This document shows positions 1-5,525 of a stretch of DNA of 7,851 nt, in pieces. Origin of the DNA: Clostridium sp. CAG:167 (GTDB taxonomy: Bacteria; Bacillota; Clostridia; Lachnospirales; Lachnospiraceae); assembly GCA_000433735.1 (NCBI GenBank), contig HF998265.1:1-7851 (forward strand), in the 5' to 3' direction. The position numbers and the translations under genes were made by a program. The notes beneath the pieces were generated by a model. It did no database searches and was not told the DNA's origin. It saw only the letters and a program-made list of their open reading frames with translations. Numbering within the stretch: position 1 is the stretch's first letter; each line of letters starts with the position of its first letter.

Positions 1-2
1 CC

Positions 3-31
3 TTGACAGCCTCCCCCAGCCATGCTATAAT
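3..31 (+). promoter_or_regulatory. Vegetative (sigma-A) promoter of the aspS-gatCAB operon
   Basis: The -35 box TTGACA (3-8) and -10 box TATAAT (26-31) both match the consensus exactly, with a 17-base spacer. A TG at 23-24, one base before the -10 box, makes it an extended -10 as well. Transcription would start near 37-39, just where T-box stem I begins, which supports the call. A promoter this close to consensus suggests initiation is strong and constitutive, so that control falls to the riboswitch downstream. The start site itself is inferred from spacing. Confidence 0.93.
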
Positions 32-120
32 CTCCTACAAAGCAATGAAGGAAACGATTGTCTGTATCGTGACTGAGAGACAGGGATTGGCGTCGCCGAC
101 TGAGAGCGTCATATGGAAGC

Positions 121-150
121 AGCAGACAGGAGAACATTCCGGAGCAGACA
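121..150 (+). repeat. 8-base direct repeat flanking the T-box specifier
   Basis: AGCAGACA occurs at 121-128 and again at 143-150, 22 bases apart start to start. The copies flank the specifier at 132-135. TGTCTG (59-64) is complementary to CAGACA in both copies, so stem I can in principle pair in two registers. I favour pairing with the first copy, because it leaves room for the lower helix 50-53/137-140 and the GA/GA k-turn. The match is exact, but it may be chance in a short, purine-rich leader. Confidence 0.5.
129..136 (+). promoter_or_regulatory. Specifier loop, 3' side: AAC (Asn), overlapping GAA (Glu)
   Basis: Between helix strand CAGACA (123-128) and helix strand TTCC (137-140) lie the eight bases GGAGAACA. 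By analogy with other T-boxes, where the specifier triplet is followed by a purine and then the lower helix, the specifier is AAC at 133-135, an asparagine codon. Shifting one base upstream gives GAA (132-134), a glutamate codon. GAG at 130-132 is a further Glu codon just before it. The position depends on a hand fold; other GAAC strings at 155-158 and 171-174 fit the loop geometry less well. Confidence 0.75.
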
Positions 151-246
151 TACTGAACAGAGTGAATAGAGAACGAGTGAGTAGGTATGTACGGTGCGCT
201 GCCGTTATCAGCAAAACGAGAGGAAGTACGACGGGGTACTTCAACG

Positions 247-260
247 CGGGTGGTACCGCG
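247..260 (+). promoter_or_regulatory. T-box motif / antiterminator 5' strand
   Basis: CGGGTGGTACCGCG matches the conserved T-box AGGGTGGNACCGCG except at its first base. TGGT (251-254) is the bulge that pairs with the NCCA end of uncharged tRNA; T254 faces the discriminator base. CGGG (247-250) can pair with CCCG (284-287). That pairing uses G287, the first base of the terminator stem, so antiterminator and terminator cannot both form fully. Confidence 0.93.
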
Positions 261-286
261 GGTTTATTTTTAATGCAGATTTTCCC

Positions 287-327
287 GTCCCAGATTCAGC
301 AGTTGCTGTTCTGGGACTTTTTTATTT
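287..327 (+). terminator. T-box regulated intrinsic terminator
   Basis: GTCCCAG (287-293) pairs perfectly with CTGGGAC (311-317). An inner stem CAGC (297-300)/GCTG (305-308) stacks within the loop. The hairpin is followed by a T-rich tract at 318-327 (six T, A, three or more T). This is the default OFF structure of the riboswitch when tRNA is charged. Confidence 0.93.
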
Positions 328-334
328 TACAGAC

Positions 335-376
335 AAAGAGAGCAGCAGGCTGACAAGCTTGGTGCTCTTTTTCTTT
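335..376 (+). terminator. Second, tandem terminator-like hairpin in the aspS leader
   Basis: AGAGCA (339-344) pairs perfectly with TGCTCT (363-368). The stem can extend outward through 335-338/369-372, with one G-T pair. It continues inward after a G-G mismatch through 346-351/356-361, closing on a GACA loop. The 3' side runs into TTTTTCTTT (368-376), giving the shape of a Rho-independent terminator. It starts only about eight bases after the T tract of the T-box terminator and lies upstream of every gene, so it would act on transcripts that have already escaped the first terminator. Whether it terminates is not shown by sequence alone. Confidence 0.6.
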
Positions 377-475
377 ATGGGAGACACGGTTTCCGGTGAC
401 CTGCCCCCCGAGAGAAGACAGGGAGCGGCACCAGTATCGAAGAGAGCAAAATATTATACGAGAGGAAGGATCATT
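377..475 (+). other. Leader between the second hairpin and aspS, with the aspS RBS
   Basis: I see no gene here. An imperfect GC-rich hairpin is possible, with GGTG (395-398) pairing to CACC (429-432) and further interrupted pairs inside. The ribosome binding site is AGGAAGGA at 463-470, five bases before the ATG at 476. An in-frame ATG at 377 opens the same reading frame as aspS but has only T-rich sequence in front of it and no Shine-Dalgarno. I find no convincing internal promoter. Confidence 0.6.
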
Positions 476-1807
476 ATGGAGTTCATGACTGGAAAGACAG
501 AAAAGAAAACAGTATTAATTTCCGATATTCTTAGTGGAGAGTATGAAGGTAAAGAGGTTTTATTAAATGGGGCTGTGCACAAGATCCGTGACATGGGCGA
601 GGTAGCCTTTGTGGTACTGAGGACTAGAGAAGGTCTGGTGCAGACCGTTTATGAAGAAGGGACCACCACACCGGAGTTGAAAGAATTGTGTGAGGAGGCT
701 GCCGTGACCGTAAAAGGAACCGTGGCTTTAGAAGAAAGAGCACCTCAGGGATTTGAGATCCGGGCTGTCAGCTTTGAAATCTTGTCCAAGCCGGTGGAAC
801 CAATGCCCATCGCCATCAACAAATGGAAGATGAACACTTCCCTGGAGACAAAACTGGATCTTAGACCTCTGTCATTGAGGAATGTAAAAGAGAGAGCCAA
901 GTTCCGTGTGCAGGAGGGAATCGTGCGGGGATTCAGAGATTATCTTCACAGCCAGGGATTTACCGAGATCCATTCTCCCAAGATCGGAGCCAGAGGAGCC
1001 GAGGGCGGTGCTAACTTGTTCCGTCTGGAATATTTTCACAAACACGCAGTGCTGGCCCAGAGCCCACAGTTTTACAAACAGATGATGGTAGGCGTATTTG
1101 ACCGGGTGTTTGAAGCCGCACCGGTATTTCGTGCAGAGAAGCACAATACCAAACGACATCTGAACGAATACACTTCCTTGGACTTTGAGATGGGCTACAT
1201 CGACAGTTTTGAGGATATCATGGAGATGGAGACAGGCTTTTTGCAGTACACCATGAAACTGCTGGAGACAGAGTATGCCAAAGAACTGAAAATGTTAGGT
1301 GTGACACTGCCAAAGGTAGATGAGATCCCCCAGGTCCGTTTTGATAAGGCCAAAGAACTGGTGGCAGAAAAGTATAACCGAAAGATCCGCAATCCATTTG
1401 ACCTGGAGCCGGAAGAAGAGTCTTTGATCGGTCAGTATTTCAAAGAGGAAATGGATGCAGACTTTGTCTTTGTAACTCATTATCCATCCAAGAAAAGACC
1501 ATTTTACGCCATGGATGATCCGGAAGATACAAATTATACACTGAGTTTTGACCTTTTGTTCCATGGACTGGAGATTACTACCGGCGGACAGAGAATCCAC
1601 GATTACTCGACACTGGTAGACAAGATTGCAGACCGGGGCATGACCCAGGAGGGAATGGAGCAGTACATGATGATCTTCAAACACGGTATGCCGCCTCATG
1701 GAGGACTGGGAATTGGTCTGGAACGCTTGACAATGAAGATACTGGGAGAGGATAATGTAAGAGAAACAACCCTGTTCCCAAGAGATCTTAGCAGATTAGA
1801 GCCGTAA
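476..1807 (+). CDS. aspS: Non-discriminating aspartyl-tRNA synthetase, archaeal type (aspartate--tRNA(Asp/Asn) ligase)
   Basis: This 443-aa class IIb synthetase attaches aspartate to tRNA-Asp and, as inferred, also to tRNA-Asn, making the substrate for GatCAB. The N-terminal OB-fold anticodon-binding domain spans about residues 12-105, with GAVHKIRDMG at 32-41. The catalytic domain follows: the motif 1 region with GFTEIHSPKI (161-170), GGANLF (177-182), SPQFYKQ (196-202), motif 2 FRAEKHNTKRHLNEYTSLD (218-236), and motif 3 GLGIGLERL (410-418). The short length and GGANLF fit archaeal-type AspRS, not the roughly 590-aa bacterial AspRS with its insertion domain; AsnRS has a different sequence at that point. 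The start at 476 follows RBS AGGAAGGA; a second in-frame ATG at 485 is possible. The frame stays open upstream to 194, but that part is T-box RNA. It sits 25 bases before gatC in one operon. Relaxed tRNA specificity is inferred from the gatCAB linkage and His35. Confidence 0.93.
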   Translation: MEFMTGKTEKKTVLISDILSGEYEGKEVLLNGAVHKIRDMGEVAFVVLRTREGLVQTVYEEGTTTPELKELCEEAAVTVKGTVALEERAPQGFEIRAVSFEILSKPVEPMPIAINKWKMNTSLETKLDLRPLSLRNVKERAKFRVQEGIVRGFRDYLHSQGFTEIHSPKIGARGAEGGANLFRLEYFHKHAVLAQSPQFYKQMMVGVFDRVFEAAPVFRAEKHNTKRHLNEYTSLDFEMGYIDSFEDIMEMETGFLQYTMKLLETEYAKELKMLGVTLPKVDEIPQVRFDKAKELVAEKYNRKIRNPFDLEPEEESLIGQYFKEEMDADFVFVTHYPSKKRPFYAMDDPEDTNYTLSFDLLFHGLEITTGGQRIHDYSTLVDKIADRGMTQEGMEQYMMIFKHGMPPHGGLGIGLERLTMKILGEDNVRETTLFPRDLSRLEP

Positions 1808-1832
1808 GGGCAGCAGAGGAAGGAGAACAAAA

Positions 1833-2126
1833 ATGGCAAATGTAATTAGTGATGAAACTATAGAGTATGTGGGAATTCTGGCAAAACTGGAATTGAATGA
1901 AGAAGAAAAAGAGCAGGCAAAAAAAGATATGGGCAGTATGCTAGACTATATCGACAAGTTAAATGAACTGGACACAGAGGGCGTGGAACCTATGTCTCAT
2001 GTTTTCCCGGTGCAGAATGTATTCAGAGAAGATGTAGTAGCCAACGGAGACGACCGTGACAATATGCTTGCCAACGCACCAGAGAAAAAAGACGGAACTT
2101 ACATGGTACCGAAGACATTTGACTGA
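1833..2126 (+). CDS. gatC: Asp-tRNA(Asn)/Glu-tRNA(Gln) amidotransferase subunit C
   Basis: GatC is the small subunit that wraps around GatA and bridges to GatB, stabilising the amidotransferase. The 97-aa length is normal for the family. Residues 7-45 form a predicted helical N-terminal part (ETIEYVGILAKLELNEEE and onward). It is followed by the family signature PMSHVFPVQNVFREDVV (53-69) and a C-terminal tail ending MVPKTFD. The start at 1833 has a strong Shine-Dalgarno, AGGAAGGAG (1817-1825), seven bases upstream. It lies 25 bases after aspS and 17 bases before gatA, so it is co-transcribed and under T-box control. GatC has no catalytic residues of its own. Confidence 0.95.
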   Translation: MANVISDETIEYVGILAKLELNEEEKEQAKKDMGSMLDYIDKLNELDTEGVEPMSHVFPVQNVFREDVVANGDDRDNMLANAPEKKDGTYMVPKTFD

Positions 2127-2143
2127 TAAGGGAGGACGAAACA

Positions 2144-3595
2144 ATGAGTTTGATGAGTTTGACAGCGGTAGAGCTGGCAAAGAAAATAAAGGCCGGAGAG
2201 ACCACCGCCGTAGAGGCAGCCAAAGACGCTCTGGCGCAGATCAAGGAAAAAGAAGAGAGTATCCACAGTTATGTAACTGTATTGGATGAAGCACAGATAT
2301 TGGAAAAAGCAGGGGAAGTACAGAAAAAAATCCAGGCAGGAGAACTGACAGGGCCTCTGGCCGGCGTGCCGGTGGCCATCAAGGACAATATGTGTACCGA
2401 AGGGATCCTGACTACATGCAGTTCCAAGATCCTGGGTAACTTTGTACCGACTTATTCATCTGAGGCAGTGAAAAAACTGGAAGAAGCCGGTGTTGTGCTG
2501 ATCGGTAAGACCAACATGGACGAATTTGCCATGGGAAGCACCACAGAGACTTCCGCTTACGGAGTTACAAGAAACCCTTACAATACAGACCATGTCCCGG
2601 GAGGATCTTCCGGTGGTTCCTGCGCCGCAGTGGCCGCTGAAGAATGTTCTTTTGCCCTGGGTTCCGATACCGGTGGTTCCATCCGCCAGCCAAGTTCTTT
2701 CTGTGGCGTTACCGGCATCAAGCCGACTTACGGAACCGTATCTCGTTACGGTCTGATCGCCTACGGTTCTTCTCTGGATCAGATCGGACCGGTTGCCAAA
2801 GATGTGACAGACTGTGCCACAATCCTGGAGGCCATTTCATCCTATGATAAAAAGGACAGCACTTCCGTACAGAGAAAGGATCTGGACTTTACTTCTGCAC
2901 TTGTAAAGGATGTAAAGGGAATGAAGATCGGTATTCCAAAAGACTACTTTGGAGAGGGACTGGATCCACAGGTAAAAGAGGCTGTCTTGAAGGCAGCGAA
3001 AGTACTGGAAGAGCAGGGAGCCATCGTTGAGGAATTTGATCTGAGCCTGGTGGAATATGCGATTCCTGCCTATTATGTCATTGCATCGGCAGAGGCAAGT
3101 TCCAACTTATCCCGTTTTGACGGAGTAAAATACGGCTACCGTACCAAAGAATATGAAGGCCTTCACAATATGTATAAAAAGACCCGTTCCGAGGGATTTG
3201 GCCCGGAAGTAAAACGAAGGATCATGCTGGGATCTTTTGTGCTCAGCAGTGGTTATTATGATGCTTATTATCTGAAAGCACTCCGAACCAAGGCACTGAT
3301 CAAAAAGGCATTTGACGAAGCTTTCAGCAAATATGATGTGATCCTGTCACCGGCAGCTCCTACGACAGCGCCAAAGATCGGAGAAAGCCTGAAAGATCCG
3401 ATCAAGATGTACCTGGGAGACATTTACACGATTTCTGTAAATCTGGCCGGTCTGCCGGGTATGACCGTGCCATGCGGCAAAGATGACAAAGGCCTGCCAA
3501 TCGGTGTGCAGCTGATCGGCGATTGTTTCCAGGAGAAAAAAATTATAAAGGCCGCTTACACCTATGAACAGTGTGCCGGAAAGGAGCGTGACTAA
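2144..3595 (+). CDS. gatA: Asp-tRNA(Asn)/Glu-tRNA(Gln) amidotransferase subunit A (glutaminase)
   Basis: GatA hydrolyses glutamine (or asparagine) and sends the ammonia through a channel to GatB. At 483 aa it has the family's usual length. The amidase-signature Ser-cisSer-Lys triad is intact: Lys80 in VAIKDN, Ser155 in GGSSGGS, and Ser179 in GSDTGGSIRQP. These sit one residue later than the triad I recall for Staphylococcus aureus GatA (79/154/178). The glycine-rich segment GGSSGGSCAAVAA (153-165) and GVTGIKPTYG just after the triad are typical. The start at 2144 has GGGAGG (2130-2135) eight bases upstream. A further ATG three codons in (MSLM) is less well spaced. Its end carries the ribosome binding site for gatB, and its stop codon is one base from the gatB start, so the two are probably translationally coupled. 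Confidence 0.97.
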   Translation: MSLMSLTAVELAKKIKAGETTAVEAAKDALAQIKEKEESIHSYVTVLDEAQILEKAGEVQKKIQAGELTGPLAGVPVAIKDNMCTEGILTTCSSKILGNFVPTYSSEAVKKLEEAGVVLIGKTNMDEFAMGSTTETSAYGVTRNPYNTDHVPGGSSGGSCAAVAAEECSFALGSDTGGSIRQPSSFCGVTGIKPTYGTVSRYGLIAYGSSLDQIGPVAKDVTDCATILEAISSYDKKDSTSVQRKDLDFTSALVKDVKGMKIGIPKDYFGEGLDPQVKEAVLKAAKVLEEQGAIVEEFDLSLVEYAIPAYYVIASAEASSNLSRFDGVKYGYRTKEYEGLHNMYKKTRSEGFGPEVKRRIMLGSFVLSSGYYDAYYLKALRTKALIKKAFDEAFSKYDVILSPAAPTTAPKIGESLKDPIKMYLGDIYTISVNLAGLPGMTVPCGKDDKGLPIGVQLIGDCFQEKKIIKAAYTYEQCAGKERD

Positions 3596-3596
3596 G

Positions 3597-5033
3597 ATGG
3601 CTAAACAATATGAAACCGTGATCGGACTGGAGGTCCATGTAGAACTGGCAACGAAAACAAAGATTTTCTGTGGATGTTCCACCGCGTTTGGCGGCGCTCC
3701 CAACACCCATACCTGTCCCGTATGTACAGGCATGCCGGGATCCCTTCCGGTATTGAACAAGCAGGTGGTAGAGTATGCCATGGCAGTGGGCCTGGCATTG
3801 AACTGCGATATAAACCAGTATTGTAAATTTGACCGAAAAAACTATTTTTACCCGGATAACCCTCAGAACTACCAGATTTCCCAGCTATATCTGCCGATCT
3901 GCATTAACGGAAGTGTAGAGATCGAGACAGCCGGCGGCAAAAAGAGTGTGGGAATCCATGAGATCCATATGGAAGAAGATGCCGGAAAACTGGTGCATGA
4001 CGACTGGGCAGACTGCTCTCTGGTGGACTATAACCGTTCCGGTGTGCCGTTGATTGAGATCGTGTCGGAGCCGGATATGCGCAGTGCTGATGAGGTCATT
4101 GCCTATCTGGAAAAACTCCGCACCACCATTCAGTACCTGGGAGCTTCTGACTGTAAGTTGAACGAAGGCTCTATGCGTGCGGATGTCAACCTTTCTGTCA
4201 GAGAGGTGGGGGCTGCTGAGTTTGGAACCCGTACCGAGATGAAGAACCTGAACTCCTTTAAGGCCATTGCCAGAGCCATTGAGGGAGAGCGGGCAAGACA
4301 GATCGAACTGCTGGAAGATGGCAAAGAGGTAATACAGGAGACAAGACGATGGGATGACAACAAAGAGTATTCCTATGCCATGCGTTCCAAAGAGGATGCC
4401 CAGGATTACCGTTACTTCCCGGATCCGGATCTGGTGCCGGTCGTTATCAGTGATGAGTGGATCAAGGAGATAAAAGATGCGGAACCGGAGTTTGCAGAGG
4501 AAAAAGCCCTTCGTTATAAAAAACAGTTTGATATACCGGAGTATGATATTTCTATCATCACAGCCAGCAAGACACTGGCAGATCTTTTCGAAAAGACCGA
4601 GGCTGTGTGCCACAATCCAAAGAAAGTCAGCAACTGGCTCATGGGCGAGACTATGCGCCTTTTGAAAGAAAAAGAGATGGAACCGGAGGACATTCATTTT
4701 TCACCGGAGCATCTGGCACAGTTGATCGAACTGGCAGAGGCAGGCACCATCAACTCTACGGTAGCCAAAGAGGTCTTTGAGAAGGTCTTTGAAGAGGACA
4801 TTGATCCGAAACAGTATGTAGAGGAAAAAGGCCTCGGTACGGTAAATGATGAGGGAGCCCTGCGTTCCACCATTGAAGAGATCGTGGCTGGCAATCCACA
4901 GTCTGTAGAGGACTACAAGGCAGGCAAGAAAAAGGCCATCGGCTTTCTGGTAGGACAGACCATGAAGGCTATGCAGGGCAAGGCAAACCCAGGTATGGTA
5001 AACAAAATTCTCACCGAGATTCTTGACCAATAA
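3597..5033 (+). CDS. gatB: Asp-tRNA(Asn)/Glu-tRNA(Gln) amidotransferase subunit B (tRNA-dependent kinase/transamidase)
   Basis: GatB phosphorylates the side-chain carboxylate of the mischarged aminoacyl-tRNA and replaces it with an amide using ammonia from GatA. The 478-aa protein begins MAKQYETVIGLEVHVEL. Zinc ligands are visible as Cys25-x-Cys27 and Cys40-x2-Cys43. The catalytic cradle includes FDRKNYFYPDNPQNYQISQ (78-96) and HEIHMEEDAGKLVHD (121-135). The C-terminal third is the helical, tRNA-binding GatB/YqeY domain, with KKVSNWLMGE and a tail containing AIGFLVGQTMKAMQGKANP. I chose ATG 3597 over an upstream in-frame ATG at 3564 because the protein then starts exactly where GatB family members do. 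AAGGAG (3581-3586, inside gatA) also lies ten bases ahead. It is the last gene of the T-box operon; no clear terminator follows it, and its final codons contain a promoter-like sequence. Confidence 0.97.
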   Translation: MAKQYETVIGLEVHVELATKTKIFCGCSTAFGGAPNTHTCPVCTGMPGSLPVLNKQVVEYAMAVGLALNCDINQYCKFDRKNYFYPDNPQNYQISQLYLPICINGSVEIETAGGKKSVGIHEIHMEEDAGKLVHDDWADCSLVDYNRSGVPLIEIVSEPDMRSADEVIAYLEKLRTTIQYLGASDCKLNEGSMRADVNLSVREVGAAEFGTRTEMKNLNSFKAIARAIEGERARQIELLEDGKEVIQETRRWDDNKEYSYAMRSKEDAQDYRYFPDPDLVPVVISDEWIKEIKDAEPEFAEEKALRYKKQFDIPEYDISIITASKTLADLFEKTEAVCHNPKKVSNWLMGETMRLLKEKEMEPEDIHFSPEHLAQLIELAEAGTINSTVAKEVFEKVFEEDIDPKQYVEEKGLGTVNDEGALRSTIEEIVAGNPQSVEDYKAGKKKAIGFLVGQTMKAMQGKANPGMVNKILTEILDQ

Positions 5034-5051
5034 CAGGTCATAAGTTATAAT
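5023..5051 (+). promoter_or_regulatory. Promoter embedded in the gatB 3' end, upstream of the PilZ gene
   Basis: TTGACC (5023-5028, five of six consensus bases) and TATAAT (5046-5051, six of six) are separated by 17 bases. The -35 box lies in the last codons of gatB, and the stop codon (5031-5033) falls in the spacer. Transcription would begin near 5058, leaving a 5' UTR of about 37 bases before the PilZ gene. A small 5-bp inverted repeat TGACC/GGTCA (5024-5028/5036-5040) overlaps the -35 box; it has no T tract and so is not a standard terminator. Confidence 0.75.
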
Positions 5052-5094
5052 TGTATCTATAAGAAGCTACAAAGGAAGTTAGGGGGATACAAGA

Positions 5095-5445
5095 ATGATT
5101 GAGATGAGAAGGGAAAAGAGATGGCCTGCGGATATAAGCATGGAGATCCTGTCATTGTACAAGCAGGGCAATGAAAAAGTGGAGAACATTCACCAGCCCA
5201 TTGATATTACCGATATATCTAATGCGGGGATCGGCTTTAAGAGCAAAGCGGAACTTCCGTTAGATTACTATTTCAACGCATCGATTACGCTGGCGCAGGG
5301 AGAGGTTCTTAAATGTGTGGTACATATCATACGGAGAACCAGACCGAAGGAAGATGAGTACCAGTACGGCTGCGAGATTGTTGGAAATTCCTCCATTCTG
5401 GAGTATATCATCAATGATTATGCCGCATCGTTGCGAAAGAGGTAA
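5095..5445 (+). CDS. PilZ-domain protein, predicted cyclic-di-GMP receptor
   Basis: This is a small cytoplasmic protein of 116 aa made of little more than one PilZ domain, a beta-barrel that binds cyclic-di-GMP. Both signature elements are visible: RxxxR at Arg5-Arg9 (RREKR) and DxSxxG at Asp40-Gly45 (DISNAG), with about 30 residues between. The rest alternates predicted beta strands (for example EVLKCVVHIIRRT, 70-82) and ends in a short helix (about 100-114). There is no signal peptide, membrane segment or fused output domain, so its target cannot be read from the sequence. The start at 5095 has AGGGGGA (5081-5087) seven bases upstream; the ATG at 5104 would cut off the RxxxR arginines. It has its own likely promoter and terminator, so it is probably expressed apart from gatCAB, although read-through from gatB is not excluded. 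Domain call is secure, biological role unknown. Confidence 0.88.
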   Translation: MIEMRREKRWPADISMEILSLYKQGNEKVENIHQPIDITDISNAGIGFKSKAELPLDYYFNASITLAQGEVLKCVVHIIRRTRPKEDEYQYGCEIVGNSSILEYIINDYAASLRKR

Positions 5446-5450
5446 AAGAC

Positions 5451-5490
5451 AAAACCATATACACTTTAGTATGGTGTATATGGTTTTTTT
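5451..5490 (+). terminator. Strong intrinsic terminator after the PilZ gene
   Basis: AAAACCATATACAC (5451-5464) pairs without a mismatch with GTGTATATGGTTTT (5474-5487), leaving a nine-base loop. It is followed directly by T residues to 5490. It begins five bases after the PilZ stop and ends the upstream transcription unit 35 bases before lacL. The A-rich 5' side means it could act on the other strand too, but I see no opposing gene. The GG/CC-capped 10-bp arms (CCATATACAC/GTGTATATGG) could alternatively be an operator for lacL. Confidence 0.92.
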
Positions 5491-5525
5491 GCGTGTAAAT
5501 ATTTGAAAATAGAAAGGAAAACAGT

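Larger units (their letters stand above)
37..327 (+). promoter_or_regulatory. T-box riboswitch (tRNA-sensing leader) controlling aspS-gatCAB
   Basis: This RNA leader senses uncharged tRNA and decides between an antiterminator and a terminator ahead of aspS. Hand-read landmarks appear in the family's order. A k-turn forms from GA at 47-48 and GA at 142-143. Helix 50-53/137-140 (GGAA/TTCC) closes the specifier loop from below, and helix 59-64/123-128 (TGTCTG/CAGACA) from above. Next come helix 69-73/108-112, an AGAGA bulge segment at 76-80, and an apical loop ATTGGCG near 86-92. A stem II-type hairpin lies at 191-205. A perfect 7-bp stem III lies at 223-229/236-242. The 14-base T-box is at 247-260, followed by the terminator at 287-327. 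The basal stem I helix below the k-turn is weak in my fold. The aspS-gatCAB context agrees with an Asn/Glu specifier. Identification as a T-box is secure; the exact pairing of stem I is less so. Confidence 0.95.

Noticed and set aside
3..353. A 116-codon open frame on the + strand at the window start.
   Set aside because: It begins inside the -35 box and runs through the riboswitch; the RNA structure explains the sequence and no RBS is present.
194..475. The aspS reading frame is open upstream to an ATG at 194, offering a 537-aa protein; an in-frame ATG also lies at 377.
   Set aside because: The extension crosses the T-box motif and two terminator hairpins, lacks a Shine-Dalgarno at either ATG, and matches nothing in AspRS. 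ATG 476 has a strong RBS and gives the family length.
3564..3596. An upstream in-frame ATG for gatB, overlapping the end of gatA.
   Set aside because: It would add 11 residues absent from GatB family starts. ATG 3597 is preceded by AAGGAG and gives the standard N-terminus.
3885..4697. A 270-codon open frame on the - strand inside gatB.
   Set aside because: It is antisense to conserved GatB coding sequence with no family resemblance; treated as a shadow frame.
5024..5040. TGACC/GGTCA inverted repeat at the gatB stop as an operon terminator.
   Set aside because: The stem is only 5 bp and no T tract follows; it overlaps the -35 box of a better-supported promoter.
5491..5525. A catabolite response element (cre) ahead of lacL.
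   Set aside because: No stretch matches the TGNAANCGNWNNCW pattern in the short gap.
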